Below are positions 9,934 through 19,018 of a DNA stretch of 64,000 nt, piece by piece. Position 1 is the first letter of the stretch; every line of letters starts with the position of its first letter. The stretch is from Streptomyces sp. MA5143a. Its GTDB lineage: Bacteria > Actinomycetota > Actinomycetes > Streptomycetales > Streptomycetaceae. The notes beneath the pieces were generated by a model. That model made no database searches. It saw only the letters and a list, made by a program, of their open reading frames with translations, and was not told the DNA's origin. A program made the position numbers and the translations under genes. Location of the stretch: NCBI RefSeq assembly GCF_900290235.1, contig NZ_OLMK01000001.1:1-64000 (forward strand). The letters are read 5' to 3'.

Positions 9934-10617
9934 ATGGTGCAGAAGGCCAAGATCCTCCTGGTCGATGACCGGCCGGAGAATCTGCTGGCGCTGGAGGCCA
10001 TCCTCTCCGCGCTCGATCAGACGCTGGTGCGGGCATCGTCCGGGGAGGAAGCGCTCAAGGCGCTGCTGACGGACGACTTCGCGGTCATTCTGTTGGACGT
10101 CCAGATGCCGGGCATGGACGGATTCGAGACGGCCGCGCACATCAAGCGGCGTGAGCGGACACGGGACATCCCGATCATCTTCCTCACCGCCATCAACCAC
10201 GGCCCGCACCACACCTTCCGGGGGTACGCGGCGGGCGCGGTCGACTACATCTCCAAGCCGTTCGACCCGTGGGTGCTGCGGGCGAAGGTCTCCGTCTTCG
10301 TCGAGCTGTACATGAAGAACTGCCAGCTCAGGGAGCAGGCGGCGCTGCTGCGACTCCAGTTGGAGGGCGGCGGCAAGGGCGCGGCGGGCGGCTCCAAGGA
10401 GCCCTCCGGCGGCATCCTCGCCGAACTCTCCGCGCGCCTCGCGGCCGTGGAGGAGCAGGCGGAGGCCCTCTCCAAGCAGCTCGACGACGACTCGGCGGAC
10501 GCGGCGGCGGTGGCCACCGCGGCCCATCTCGAACGGAAACTCACCGGGCTGCGCAGGGCGCTGGACGCGCTGGAGCCGGGCACGGGCGGACCCGCCTCGG
10601 TGCCCTCGCAGAACTGA
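9934..10617 (+). CDS. osaB: Response regulator OsaB (receiver plus coiled coil)
   Basis: The protein has 227 residues from the ATG at 9934, with GAGGAGGG 6 nt upstream; an earlier in-frame start at 9694 would cross the palindrome and is rejected. The receiver domain spans about 5-125 with acidic pocket D11/D12, phosphoacceptor D55 in ILLDVQMPGMDG, and the conserved K in YISKPFD. The remaining 100 residues are Ala/Glu/Leu-rich coiled coil, with no DNA-binding domain. In Streptomyces OsaB is the partner of OsaA and is needed for aerial development in high-osmolarity medium. Output is presumably by protein-protein contact. Confidence 0.93.
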   Translation: MVQKAKILLVDDRPENLLALEAILSALDQTLVRASSGEEALKALLTDDFAVILLDVQMPGMDGFETAAHIKRRERTRDIPIIFLTAINHGPHHTFRGYAAGAVDYISKPFDPWVLRAKVSVFVELYMKNCQLREQAALLRLQLEGGGKGAAGGSKEPSGGILAELSARLAAVEEQAEALSKQLDDDSADAAAVATAAHLERKLTGLRRALDALEPGTGGPASVPSQN

Positions 10618-10683
10618 GCGGAGTCCCGCCGGGGAAGTGCACGGGTCCATGCCGCGGTAAGTGGCCGGGACCCGGCCGCAGTT

Positions 10684-10786
10684 GTGCCCTGACGGCGTGA
10701 GGGCCGTGCCGGACGGCAGCGGCAGCCGTGCTCTGACGGCCTCGGCAGCTCGTGTCCGAGTCTTGGTGGCTGTGCCTGACGGCGTC
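10684..10786 (+). repeat. Degenerate ~22-bp repeats before ftsK
   Basis: Five imperfect copies of a GTGCCCTGACGGC-like unit begin at about 10684, 10706, 10728, 10752 and 10772, with spacings of 22, 22, 24 and 20 bp. They occupy most of the osaB-ftsK gap (10618-10900). A small GGCCGGG/CCCGGCC hairpin at 10663-10677 precedes them and may end osaB transcription. No function can be assigned. Confidence 0.45.
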
Positions 10787-10900
10787 GGTGCTGAGGGGTC
10801 GTCAGGGGCCGTCAGCTTCGGGGTGCCGGACACGCGACACGAACGGGTGAAGCAGTAGGCACACGTGTCGGCTGTGGCCTCCACCGGTAACCTCACACTC

Positions 10901-13618
10901 ATGGCCTCACGTCAGTCCGCTGCGAAGAAGTCGCCCGCGAAGAAGGCGGCCGCTCCGACGAAGGCTCCGGCGAAGAAGGCCCCCGCGAAGAAAGCCGCCG
11001 CCAAGAAGGCGGCGGCGAAGAAGACGGCCCCTCCGAAGCCGGCGCCCAATCCGACCGGGGGCGTGTACAGGCTCGTACGCGCCGTCTGGCTCGGTGCCGC
11101 GCACGCCGTCGGCGCCGTCTTCCGCGGCATAGGGCAGGGCGCGAAGAACCTCGACCCGGCGCACCGCAAGGACGGCGTCGCGCTGCTGCTGCTCGCCCTC
11201 GCGCTGATCGTCGCCGCCGGCACCTGGTCCCATCTGCGCGGCCCTGTCGGCGACCTCGTCGAGATGCTCGTGACCGGCGCCTTCGGCCGACTCGACCTGC
11301 TCGTGCCGATACTGCTCGCGATCATCGCCGTACGGTTCATCCGGCATCCCGAGAAGCCCGACGCCAACGGCCGCATCGTCATCGGTCTGTCGGCGCTCGT
11401 CATCGGTGTGCTCGGACAGGTCCACATCGCCTGCGGCTCGCCCGCCCGCAGCGCCGGAATGCAGCCCATAAGGGACGCCGGCGGGCTCATCGGCTGGGGC
11501 ACGGCCACCCCGCTGACGTACACCATGGGCGAGGCGCTCGCCGTCGCCATGCTCGTGCTGCTCACCGTCTTCGGGCTCCTCGTCGTCACCGCGACACCGG
11601 TCAACGCGATCCCGCAGCGGCTGCGGCTCCTCGGGCAGAAGCTGGGCATCGTCGCGGCCGACGTGGACGAGGCGTACGGCGACGACGACGCGCGCTACGA
11701 CGAACAGTGGCGTGAAGCACTGCCCGCGCGCCCCCGCCGCGGCGGATCCGCCTCCCAGGAGTACGACGCCGACGGCGCCGAGCAGGAGGCCCTCTCCAGG
11801 CGCCGCCCCCGGCGTTCCGCCGTGCGCCAGCCCGACCCCGACCGGCCGATGGACGCCGTGGACGTCGCCGCCGCGGCCGCCGCAGCCCTCGACGGGGCCG
11901 TGCTCCACGGGATGCCGCCCTCGCCGGTGGTCGCCGACCTCACCCATGGCGTGAGCGCCGGGGACCGCGAGGACACCACCCCCGTCCCCGCCGCGCGCAC
12001 CAGAACGCCCAAGCAGGAAGCCCCGGCCGCCAGGACGGCCAAGGCCCCGCAGCAGGAAGCCCTGGTGCCGGACCTCACCAAGAAGGCCCCCGACGAGCCG
12101 CGTGACCTGCCGGCGCGCGCCGAGCAGCTCCAGCTCTCCGGCGACATCACGTACGCGCTGCCCTCGCTCGACCTGCTGGAGCGGGGCGGCCCCGGCAAGA
12201 CCCGCAGCGCCGCCAACGATGCCGTCGTCGCCTCGCTCACCAACGTCTTCACCGAGTTCAAGGTCGACGCCTCCGTCACCGGCTTCACGCGCGGGCCGAC
12301 GGTCACGCGCTACGAGGTCGAGCTGGGCCCCGCCGTGAAGGTCGAGCGGATCACCGCACTGACCAAGAACATCGCCTACGCCGTCGCGAGTCCGGACGTC
12401 CGGATCATCAGCCCGATCCCCGGCAAGTCGGCGGTGGGCATCGAGATCCCCAACACCGACCGCGAGATGGTCAACCTCGGCGACGTCCTGCGCCTCGCGG
12501 ACGCGGCCGAGGACGACCACCCGATGCTGGTGGCGCTCGGCAAGGACGTCGAGGGCGGCTATGTGATGGCCAACCTGGCGAAGATGCCGCATGTGCTCGT
12601 CGCGGGTGCGACCGGCTCCGGTAAATCGTCGTGCATCAACTGCCTCATCACGTCGGTCATGGTCCGCGCGACCCCCGAGGACGTGCGCATGGTCCTCGTC
12701 GACCCCAAGCGCGTCGAACTCACCGCGTACGAGGGCATCCCGCACCTCATCACGCCGATCATCACCAACCCCAAGCGGGCCGCCGAGGCGCTCCAGTGGG
12801 TCGTGCGCGAGATGGACCTGCGCTACGACGACCTCGCGGCGTTCGGCTACCGGCACATCGACGACTTCAACGAGGCCATCAGGAACGGCAAGGTCAAGCT
12901 GCCCGAGGGCAGCGAGCGCGAGCTCCAGCCATACCCGTATCTGCTGGTCATCGTGGACGAGCTGGCCGACCTGATGATGGTCGCGCCGAGGGACGTCGAG
13001 GACGCGATCGTCCGCATCACACAGCTCGCCCGAGCGGCCGGCATCCACCTGGTGCTCGCCACGCAGCGGCCGTCGGTCGACGTCGTCACCGGTCTCATCA
13101 AGGCCAACGTGCCCTCACGGCTCGCCTTCGCCACCTCGTCGCTCGCCGACTCGCGCGTCATCCTCGACCAGCCCGGCGCAGAGAAGCTCATCGGCAAGGG
13201 TGACGGGCTGTTCCTCCCGATGGGTGCGAACAAACCCACCCGAATGCAGGGCGCGTTCGTGACCGAGGACGAGGTCGCGGCGGTCGTCCAGCACTGCAAG
13301 GACCAGATGGCGCCCGTCTTCCGCGACGACGTCACCGTGGGCACCAAGCAGAAGAAGGAGATCGACGAGGAGATCGGCGACGACCTCGACCTGCTGTGCC
13401 AGGCGGCCGAACTCGTCGTCTCCACGCAGTTCGGCTCGACCTCCATGCTCCAGCGCAAGCTGCGCGTCGGCTTCGCCAAGGCCGGACGGCTGATGGACCT
13501 CATGGAGTCGCGGGGCGTCGTGGGACCGAGCGAGGGCTCCAAGGCGCGTGACGTTCTCGTGAAACCCGACGAGCTGGACGGAGTGCTGGCGGTGATCAGG
13601 GGGGAAACTGGGGAGTAG
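10901..13618 (+). CDS. ftsK: DNA translocase FtsK/SpoIIIE
   Basis: The protein is 905 residues from the ATG at 10901; a GTG at 10865 would add 12 residues, and neither start has a strong Shine-Dalgarno. A Lys/Ala-rich N-tail (AAKKSPAKKAAAPTK) precedes about four membrane segments (about 100-240). A long charged and Pro-rich linker (about 250-410) follows. The motor domain has Walker A GATGSGKS near residue 570 and a Walker B LLVIVDELADL. The C-terminal winged-helix gamma domain (about 825-895) ends in a VKPDELDGVL motif. FtsK pumps chromosomal DNA across division or sporulation septa and reads oriented sequence motifs through gamma. Streptomyces use it during sporulation septation. It is transcribed alone from the 283-bp repeat-containing gap. 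Confidence 0.96.
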   Translation: MASRQSAAKKSPAKKAAAPTKAPAKKAPAKKAAAKKAAAKKTAPPKPAPNPTGGVYRLVRAVWLGAAHAVGAVFRGIGQGAKNLDPAHRKDGVALLLLALALIVAAGTWSHLRGPVGDLVEMLVTGAFGRLDLLVPILLAIIAVRFIRHPEKPDANGRIVIGLSALVIGVLGQVHIACGSPARSAGMQPIRDAGGLIGWGTATPLTYTMGEALAVAMLVLLTVFGLLVVTATPVNAIPQRLRLLGQKLGIVAADVDEAYGDDDARYDEQWREALPARPRRGGSASQEYDADGAEQEALSRRRPRRSAVRQPDPDRPMDAVDVAAAAAAALDGAVLHGMPPSPVVADLTHGVSAGDREDTTPVPAARTRTPKQEAPAARTAKAPQQEALVPDLTKKAPDEPRDLPARAEQLQLSGDITYALPSLDLLERGGPGKTRSAANDAVVASLTNVFTEFKVDASVTGFTRGPTVTRYEVELGPAVKVERITALTKNIAYAVASPDVRIISPIPGKSAVGIEIPNTDREMVNLGDVLRLADAAEDDHPMLVALGKDVEGGYVMANLAKMPHVLVAGATGSGKSSCINCLITSVMVRATPEDVRMVLVDPKRVELTAYEGIPHLITPIITNPKRAAEALQWVVREMDLRYDDLAAFGYRHIDDFNEAIRNGKVKLPEGSERELQPYPYLLVIVDELADLMMVAPRDVEDAIVRITQLARAAGIHLVLATQRPSVDVVTGLIKANVPSRLAFATSSLADSRVILDQPGAEKLIGKGDGLFLPMGANKPTRMQGAFVTEDEVAAVVQHCKDQMAPVFRDDVTVGTKQKKEIDEEIGDDLDLLCQAAELVVSTQFGSTSMLQRKLRVGFAKAGRLMDLMESRGVVGPSEGSKARDVLVKPDELDGVLAVIRGETGE

Positions 13619-13912
13619 GGGGCCGCGCGGGAGGGCCTCCGGGCGGGTGGAACACGTCGGGAGCACGGGTGGACCTACGGCATCCGGGTATTCGAACGTG
13701 ACCCAGCCGTAAGGAAATGGTGAGCAACCGTTTCCCTGCGGCGTACGTCAAGTTGGAGGAAGGGAAAGCCACGTGCCTGACCCTCACCACCAGCAGGATG
13801 ACCGGCCATTCTGATGGCGTACAAAGACCCACCGCCCGGTTGCCCCACCCTTTCGTACCCCCCCTAGACTGAACCTCCAGCACAGGTGGCTACACGCTCG
13901 AAAGGCGCCCCC

Positions 13913-14779
13913 GTGTCCATCGGCAACTCCCCTGACGGCAACTTCCCCGAAGACGAGCGTCCGTTCGAATACGACCGAGACGAACGCGCGGCGGAACGCC
14001 CCTCGATCGGCCATGCCCTCAGGCAGGCGCGCATCGACGCCGGGCTGACCGTCGACGACGTCAGTAACGCCACCCGGGTCCGCATCGCCATCGTGCACGC
14101 GATCGAGCGGGACGACTTCGCGCCTTGCGGCGGCGACGTCTACGCGCGCGGTCACATCCGCTCCGTCGCGCGCGCGGTACGCATCGACCCCGCCCCGCTG
14201 CTCGCCCAGTACGACGAGGCGCACGGCGGGCGTCCCGCACCGACCCCGGCGGCGCCCCTGTTCGAGGCGGAACGCATCCGCCCCGAGCGCCGCGGACCCA
14301 ACTGGACCGCCGCCATGGTCGCCGCGATCGTCGCGGTGATCGGCTTCGTCGGCTTCACCGCGTTCGACGGCGGACAGGACGGCGACACCTCAAGCCAGGC
14401 CGTCGAGGGGTCCACGCCGACCGCCGGCAAGTCCCCCTCACCCACGCCCAAGGCCGACAAGCCCGAGGCCGACCCCAAGCCGGAGCCGTCCGACAGCGCC
14501 ATCGCGGCCGCTCCCCGTGACAAGGTCACCGTCCGGGTCACCGCGTCCAACGGCCGCAGCTGGATCTCCGCCAAGGACCACAGCGGCCAGCTGCTGTGGG
14601 ACGGTCTCCTCCAGCAGGGCCAGTCCAAGACCTTCCAGGACAGCTCCAAGATCGACCTCGTACTCGGCGACGCCGGGGCCGTCCAGCTCTACGTCAACGG
14701 CAAGAAGATCAAGGACGAGTTCCGTCCCGGCCAGGTCGAACGCCTGACGTACACGAAGGGCGACCCGGAGGTCGGCTGA
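13913..14779 (+). CDS. RodZ-like helix-turn-helix membrane protein
   Basis: The protein has 288 residues from the GTG at 13913, preceded by GAAAGG; a GTG at 13886 has no ribosome-binding site. An acidic N-tail leads into a Cro-type HTH (about 25-95, GLTVDDVSNATRVRIAIVHAIE). A linker follows, then one membrane segment (about 135-155, MVAAIVAVIGFVGFTAF), then a Ser/Pro/Lys-rich stretch. A C-terminal extracytoplasmic domain (about 200-280, VTVRVTASNGRSWISA) is like the DUF4115 domain of RodZ proteins. RodZ links MreB to wall synthesis in rods. The role in mycelial bacteria is less clear, but a cell-wall or polarity role is likely. It lies between ftsK and rimO and is followed by two hairpins. 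Confidence 0.85.
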   Translation: MSIGNSPDGNFPEDERPFEYDRDERAAERPSIGHALRQARIDAGLTVDDVSNATRVRIAIVHAIERDDFAPCGGDVYARGHIRSVARAVRIDPAPLLAQYDEAHGGRPAPTPAAPLFEAERIRPERRGPNWTAAMVAAIVAVIGFVGFTAFDGGQDGDTSSQAVEGSTPTAGKSPSPTPKADKPEADPKPEPSDSAIAAAPRDKVTVRVTASNGRSWISAKDHSGQLLWDGLLQQGQSKTFQDSSKIDLVLGDAGAVQLYVNGKKIKDEFRPGQVERLTYTKGDPEVG

Positions 14780-14797
14780 CCGGAAGGTCCGCCGTGC

Positions 14798-14815
14798 GGG
14801 GGCCGTGAGGCCCCC
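14798..14815 (+). terminator. GNRA-loop hairpin after the RodZ-like gene
   Basis: A GGGGGCC/GGCCCCC stem encloses a GTGA tetraloop, 18 bp past the stop codon. There is no T-tract. Confidence 0.6.
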
Positions 14816-14863
14816 GGCCAGGGGCGGGCGGCCCGCACAGAAGACGCACAGGGAAACGTACGC

Positions 14864-14893
14864 ACGGGGTTGGCCAAGATCGGCCAACCCCGT
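14864..14893. promoter_or_regulatory. 12-bp-arm inverted repeat before rimO
   Basis: Perfect 12-bp arms (14864-14875 and 14882-14893) flank a 6-bp loop, ending 39 bp before the rimO ATG. It may be a second terminator for the RodZ-like gene or an operator for the rimO-pgsA-cinA unit. A TAGTCT hexamer 7 nt before the rimO ATG could be a -10 element giving a leaderless mRNA. Confidence 0.5.
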
Positions 14894-14932
14894 CGACGTA
14901 GGCCGTCAGTGGGACGAAGTAGTCTTGAGCCC

Positions 14933-16405
14933 ATGCCTGAACGCCGTACCGTCGCACTCGTCACTCTTGGCTGCGCCCGCAACGAGGTGGACTCGGAGGA
15001 GCTCGCAGGCCGTTTGGAGGCGGACGGCTGGGAGCTCGTCGAGGACGCCGAGGACGCGGACGTCGCGGTCGTCAACACCTGTGGCTTCGTCGAGGCCGCC
15101 AAGAAGGACTCCGTCGACGCCCTCCTGGAGGCCAACGACCTCAAGGGCCACGGCAGAACCCAGGCCGTCGTGGCCGTGGGCTGCATGGCCGAGCGGTACG
15201 GCAAGGAGCTCGCTGAGGCCCTGCCCGAGGCCGACGGCGTGCTCGGCTTCGACGACTACGCGGACATCTCCGACCGCCTCCAGACCATCCTGAGCGGCGG
15301 CGTCCACGCCTCGCACACCCCGCGCGACCGCCGCAAGCTGCTGCCGATCAGCCCGGCCGAGCGCCAGGACTCCGCGGCCGAGGTCGCGCTCCCCGGGCAC
15401 GCCCCCGCCGATCTCCCGGACGGACTCGCCCCGGCCTCCGGCCCGCGCGCACCACTGCGCCGCCGGCTCGACGGCTCGCCCGTCGCCTCCGTGAAGCTCG
15501 CCTCCGGCTGCGACCGCCGCTGCTCCTTCTGCGCCATCCCGTCCTTCCGCGGCTCCTTCATCTCCCGCCGCCCCTCGGACGTGCTCAACGAGACCCGCTG
15601 GCTCGCCGAGCAGGGCGTCAAGGAGATCATGCTGGTCTCCGAGAACAACACCTCGTACGGCAAGGACCTCGGCGACATCCGGCTGCTGGAGTCGCTGCTG
15701 CCCGAGCTCGCCGAGGTCGACGGCATCGAGCGGGTGCGCGTCAGCTACCTCCAGCCCGCCGAGATGCGGCCCGGCCTGATCGACGTGCTCACCTCGACCC
15801 CCAAGGTCGTGCCCTACTTCGACCTCTCCTTCCAGCACTCCGCGCCCGCCGTGCTGCGCTCGATGCGCCGCTTCGGTGACACCGACCGCTTCCTGGAGCT
15901 GCTCGACACCATCCGCGGCAAGGCCCCCGAGGCCGGTGTCCGGTCCAACTTCATCGTCGGCTTCCCCGGCGAGACCGAGGCCGACCTCGCGGAGCTGGAG
16001 CGTTTCCTGAACGGCGCGCGGCTGGACGCCATCGGTGTCTTCGGATACTCCGACGAGGAGGGCACCGAAGCGGCCACCTATGACAACAAGCTCGACGAGG
16101 ACGTGGTCGCCGAGCGTCTCGCGCGCGTCTCCCGGCTGGCCGAGGAACTGGTCTCCCAGCGCGCCGAGGAGCGCGTCGGGCAGACGGTCCGCGTCCTGGT
16201 CGAGTCGGTCGACGGCGACGAGGGCGCCTACGGCCGCGCCGCCCACCAGGCGCCCGAGACGGATGGCCAGGTGCTGTTCACGAACGGCGAGAACCTGACG
16301 GTCGGCCTTATGGTCGACGCGAAGGTGGTCGGCACCGAAGGCGTCGACCTGGTGGCCGAGGCGCTTCCGGGCTCCCTCGCGTGTACTGAGGAGGCGGCCA
16401 GATGA
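14933..16405 (+). CDS. rimO: Ribosomal protein S12 methylthiotransferase RimO
   Basis: The protein has 490 residues from the ATG at 14933. Order: N-terminal UPF0004 domain with three cluster cysteines (TLGCARN, NTCGF, VGCMAE), a radical-SAM core with C193xxxC197xxC200 (CDRRCSFC), and a C-terminal TRAM-type domain. RimO uses two [4Fe-4S] clusters to add a methylthio group to a conserved aspartate of ribosomal protein S12. RimO rather than MiaB is called from the RimO-type wording ([20 protein letters not shown]), and because a clear MiaB lies at 44.6 kb. An extra Pro/Asp-rich segment of about 35 residues lies between the UPF0004 domain and the radical-SAM core. The stop overlaps the pgsA start by 4 nt. 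Confidence 0.94.
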   Translation: MPERRTVALVTLGCARNEVDSEELAGRLEADGWELVEDAEDADVAVVNTCGFVEAAKKDSVDALLEANDLKGHGRTQAVVAVGCMAERYGKELAEALPEADGVLGFDDYADISDRLQTILSGGVHASHTPRDRRKLLPISPAERQDSAAEVALPGHAPADLPDGLAPASGPRAPLRRRLDGSPVASVKLASGCDRRCSFCAIPSFRGSFISRRPSDVLNETRWLAEQGVKEIMLVSENNTSYGKDLGDIRLLESLLPELAEVDGIERVRVSYLQPAEMRPGLIDVLTSTPKVVPYFDLSFQHSAPAVLRSMRRFGDTDRFLELLDTIRGKAPEAGVRSNFIVGFPGETEADLAELERFLNGARLDAIGVFGYSDEEGTEAATYDNKLDEDVVAERLARVSRLAEELVSQRAEERVGQTVRVLVESVDGDEGAYGRAAHQAPETDGQVLFTNGENLTVGLMVDAKVVGTEGVDLVAEALPGSLACTEEAAR

Positions 16406-17133
16406 CGGGTGTCCCGGCATCCGCGGCGGGCGGCTCCCCCGGTGCCAAGAGCGCCGCGAGTGCCCCCGGCGCTCCCGGCGCCCCGAGCGCTCCCGGAGAC
16501 GCCAGGCCCGTGCGGGGCGGGAAGCTCGGCGCTGCCGCGGTCAACCAGGCCAGCCTCTGGAACATCGCGAACATCCTGACCATGGTCCGCCTGGTCCTTG
16601 TCCCGGGCTTCGTCATGCTGATGCTCATGGACGGCGGGTACGACCCCGTGTGGCGGGCCTGGGCCTGGGCCGCCTTCGCGGTCGCCATGATCACCGACAT
16701 CTTCGACGGTCATCTGGCCCGGACCTACAACCTCGTCACCGACTTCGGGAAGATCGCCGACCCCATCGCCGACAAGGCGATCATGGGCTCGGCGCTGATC
16801 TGCCTGTCCTACCTCGGTGATCTGCCCTGGTGGGTGACGGCGGTCATCCTCGGCCGAGAACTCGGCATCACCCTGCTGCGTTTCGTCGTCATCCGGTACG
16901 GGGTGATCCCGGCGAGCCGCGGCGGCAAGCTGAAGACCCTCGCCCAGGGCACCGCCGTCGGGATGTACGTCCTGGTACTGGAGGGACCGCTGGCCACCCT
17001 GAGGTTCTGGGTGATGGCCGTGGCGGTCATTCTCACCGTGGTCACCGGACTCGACTATGTGAGACAGGCCATTGTGTTGCGCCGGCATGGAATCGCCGAG
17101 CGCCAGGCCGCGGCGGAGGGAGCGGAACGGTGA
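16402..17133 (+). CDS. pgsA: CDP-diacylglycerol-glycerol-3-phosphate 3-phosphatidyltransferase
   Basis: The protein has 243 residues. A Gly/Ala/Pro-rich cytoplasmic tail of about 45 residues is followed by about five membrane segments. The CDP-alcohol phosphotransferase signature is complete: D99, D102-G103, A106-R107, G116, D120 and D124 in [20 protein letters not shown] and ADPIAD. The enzyme makes phosphatidylglycerol phosphate, the first committed step to PG and cardiolipin. It overlaps rimO by ATGA and cinA by GTGA, so the three are translationally coupled. Actinobacteria have several pgsA paralogues, so exact substrate preference is not certain. Confidence 0.92.
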   Translation: MTGVPASAAGGSPGAKSAASAPGAPGAPSAPGDARPVRGGKLGAAAVNQASLWNIANILTMVRLVLVPGFVMLMLMDGGYDPVWRAWAWAAFAVAMITDIFDGHLARTYNLVTDFGKIADPIADKAIMGSALICLSYLGDLPWWVTAVILGRELGITLLRFVVIRYGVIPASRGGKLKTLAQGTAVGMYVLVLEGPLATLRFWVMAVAVILTVVTGLDYVRQAIVLRRHGIAERQAAAEGAER

Positions 17134-17675
17134 CGTCCACAGCCGCTGACGTGCTGCGACTACTGAAGGTGAGGGGCGAGACGCTCGCCGTCGCCGAGTC
17201 GCTCACCGGCGGTCTGGTCGCGGCCGCGATCACGGACGTCCCCGGCGCCTCCCAGGCCTTCCGGGGCTCGGTCACCGCGTACGCGACCGAGGTGAAGCAC
17301 CAGTTGCTGGGTGTCGACGCCACCCTCCTGGACCAGCGCGGAGCGGTGGATCCGCAGGTCGCGGCCCAGATGGCGGACGGTGTCCGCAAGGCGCTCGGCG
17401 CCGACTGGGGAATTTCGACCACCGGGGTCGCGGGCCCCGACCCGCAGGACGGGCAGCCCGTCGGCACGGTCCATGTCGCTGTCGCCGGACCTCTCGGCGC
17501 GGATTCCGGCACATTCGATGGCGGGAAAGTGGCGTCGTTGAGGTTGAACGGCGGCCGGGCGGAAATTCGTATGGAGAGTGTACGGAGCGTGCTCGGACTC
17601 CTCCTCCAGGAGCTCGTGGGCGAACAGACCGGGAATGAGCGGGCACAGGATACGGAACAGAACGGGGGGACTTGA
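17130..17675 (+). CDS. cinA: CinA-type nicotinamide-nucleotide amidohydrolase
   Basis: The protein has 181 residues from the GTG at 17130, which overlaps the pgsA stop by 4 nt. It is only the C-terminal CinA domain (PncC-like): AESLTGGLVAAAITDVPGASQAFRGSVTAYATEVKHQLLGV and STTGVAGPDPQDGQPVGTVHVAV carry the conserved Ser, Thr and Gly positions. The family deamidates nicotinamide mononucleotide for NAD recycling. The N-terminal MoCF domain found in longer CinA proteins is absent, as is usual in this locus. The pgsA-cinA-clgR order is the same in mycobacteria and corynebacteria. Confidence 0.92.
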   Translation: MTSTAADVLRLLKVRGETLAVAESLTGGLVAAAITDVPGASQAFRGSVTAYATEVKHQLLGVDATLLDQRGAVDPQVAAQMADGVRKALGADWGISTTGVAGPDPQDGQPVGTVHVAVAGPLGADSGTFDGGKVASLRLNGGRAEIRMESVRSVLGLLLQELVGEQTGNERAQDTEQNGGT

Positions 17676-17784
17676 TGTTTGCAGCCCTGAGTGAACACAA
17701 CAGCGCTCCCCGCACGGCCGCAGCGCGAGGCGGTACGGTGGGGCGTGAAGGATGCGGCTACACGGTCCGAGGAGGGAGCCACCG

Positions 17785-18162
17785 ATGATTCTGCTCCGTC
17801 GCCTGCTGGGTGACGTGCTGCGTCGGCAGCGCCAGCGCCAGGGCCGTACTCTGCGCGAAGTCTCCTCGTCCGCCCGAGTCTCACTCGGCTATCTCTCCGA
17901 GGTGGAGCGGGGGCAGAAGGAGGCTTCCTCCGAGCTGCTCTCCGCCATTTGCGACGCGCTGGACGTACGGATGTCCGAGCTCATGCGGGAAGTGAGTGAC
18001 GAGCTCGCCCTTGCCGAGCTGGCCCAGTCCGCAGCGGCCACCGAGCCGGTGCCAGCACCAGTGCGTCGACCCATGCTCAACTCCGTGTCGGTGGCCGGTG
18101 TGCCACCGGAGCGGGTCACGATCAAGGCGCCCACCGAAGCGGTGGACGTCGTGGCGGCGTGA
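17785..18162 (+). CDS. clgR: XRE-type transcription activator ClgR
   Basis: The protein has 125 residues from the ATG at 17785 with GGAGGGA 8 nt upstream. An XRE helix-turn-helix occupies about 8-65 ([37 protein letters not shown]). The C-terminal half is Ala/Glu-rich and ends in DVVAA, a small-residue tail of the kind recognised by Clp proteases. ClgR activates clp protease and other proteostasis genes and is itself degraded by Clp. The position after pgsA-cinA matches clgR elsewhere. I could not find a convincing ClgR box in the 109 bp upstream. Confidence 0.88.
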   Translation: MILLRRLLGDVLRRQRQRQGRTLREVSSSARVSLGYLSEVERGQKEASSELLSAICDALDVRMSELMREVSDELALAELAQSAAATEPVPAPVRRPMLNSVSVAGVPPERVTIKAPTEAVDVVAA

Positions 18163-18226
18163 CAGCCGCACGTGTATGCGTGAGGTTCGGCGCACGCCGC
18201 TGAAGTAGAAGGAGAAGCGCGATGGG

Positions 18227-18277
18227 AGCCCCGGTCGGGGCCTCCAGGGAAACCTGGGGGTGTCGGCCGGGGCTTTT
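18227..18277 (+). terminator. Strong two-tier terminator after clgR
   Basis: The outer 8-bp stem (18227-18234 with 18267-18274) and inner 8-bp stem (18241-18248 with 18253-18260) cap a GAAA tetraloop, followed by TTTT. An ATG at 18222 with an AAGGAG site just before it runs straight into the hairpin. The rest of 18163-18477 is G-rich and shows no gene. Confidence 0.85.
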
Positions 18278-18477
18278 GCGTGGGGGCTTGTGCGTGGGGG
18301 TGAGCGGGGCGGGCGGTGGGGGTTCCCGTTTGCCCGGGTGGGGGTGTGAGGTCATGGTGGAGGGGCGGGCTCGGGGGCGTGCGCGCGAGGAGTTCGTGCG
18401 TTCGCACACCGTCGTCAAGGGCGTAGGGCCGGCCCGGTCGTACGTCCGTACGTCCCCTCGAGAACCGGAGCGCGCCG

Positions 18478-18948
18478 ATGTACGTCGTCAAGAGCCCGCT
18501 GTCCGACGCCGACCTCAAGACCGTCTCCGAGGCGCTGCAAGGCGCCCTGGTCGATCTCGTGGACCTGTCCCTCGTGGCCAAGCAGATCCACTGGAATGTC
18601 GTCGGACCCCGCTTCCGCACGGTCCATCTGCAACTCGACGAGGTCGTGGACACCGCGCGACTGCACTCCGACACGGTCGCCGAGCGAGCGGCCACGCTCG
18701 GCGTCTCGCCGGACGGGCGGGCCCCGACGGTGGCCGGGAGCAGCGGCATCGGCAAGGTGCCCGACGGCTGGGTCAAGGACACGGACGCCGTGGGGACGCT
18801 GGTGGACGCGCTCGGTGCGGTGATCACTCGAATGCGGACGCGGGTGGAGAGCACCGCGGAGGCGGATCCGGTGAGCCAGGACATCTTCATCGAGATCACG
18901 GCGGATCTCGAGAAACACCACTGGATGTTCCAGGCGGAGAACGGATAG
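18478..18948 (+). CDS. dps: Dps-family ferritin-like DNA-binding protein
   Basis: The protein has 156 residues, one four-helix ferritin-like domain. All ferroxidase ligands are present with canonical spacing: H38 (KQIHWNVVG), H50, D65 and E69 (SDTVAER), separated by 12, 15 and 4 residues. Dps dodecamers oxidise and store iron with peroxide and can compact DNA. There is no long Lys-rich tail, so DNA binding would have to come from the surface or short tails. Streptomyces have several Dps paralogues with osmotic or oxidative control; nearness to osaAB is suggestive only. A hexanucleotide repeat begins 5 bp after the stop. Confidence 0.93.
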   Translation: MYVVKSPLSDADLKTVSEALQGALVDLVDLSLVAKQIHWNVVGPRFRTVHLQLDEVVDTARLHSDTVAERAATLGVSPDGRAPTVAGSSGIGKVPDGWVKDTDAVGTLVDALGAVITRMRTRVESTAEADPVSQDIFIEITADLEKHHWMFQAENG

Positions 18949-18952
18949 CACC

Positions 18953-19018
18953 TGGCTGTGGCTGTGGCTGTGGCTGTGGCTGTGGCTGTGGCTGTGGCTG
19001 TGGCTGTGGCTGTGGCTG
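18953..19018 (+). repeat. (TGGCTG)11 hexanucleotide tandem repeat
   Basis: Eleven perfect copies of TGGCTG (66 bp) start 5 bp after the dps stop codon. On the complementary strand a frame reads Gln-Pro repeats. Such perfect short-period arrays are rare in this genome type and may vary in copy number by slippage. It could affect dps mRNA 3' processing. Confidence 0.97.

Noticed and set aside
10907..13048. 713-residue minus-strand open frame opposite ftsK
   Set aside because: Low-complexity Gly/Arg antisense frame without motifs.
18222..18477. ATG with a strong AAGGAG site after clgR
   Set aside because: The frame runs directly into the terminator hairpin at 18227 and has no family similarity; the Shine-Dalgarno match is taken as chance.
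18953..19018. CRISPR-like array
   Set aside because: Unit is 6 bp with no spacers.
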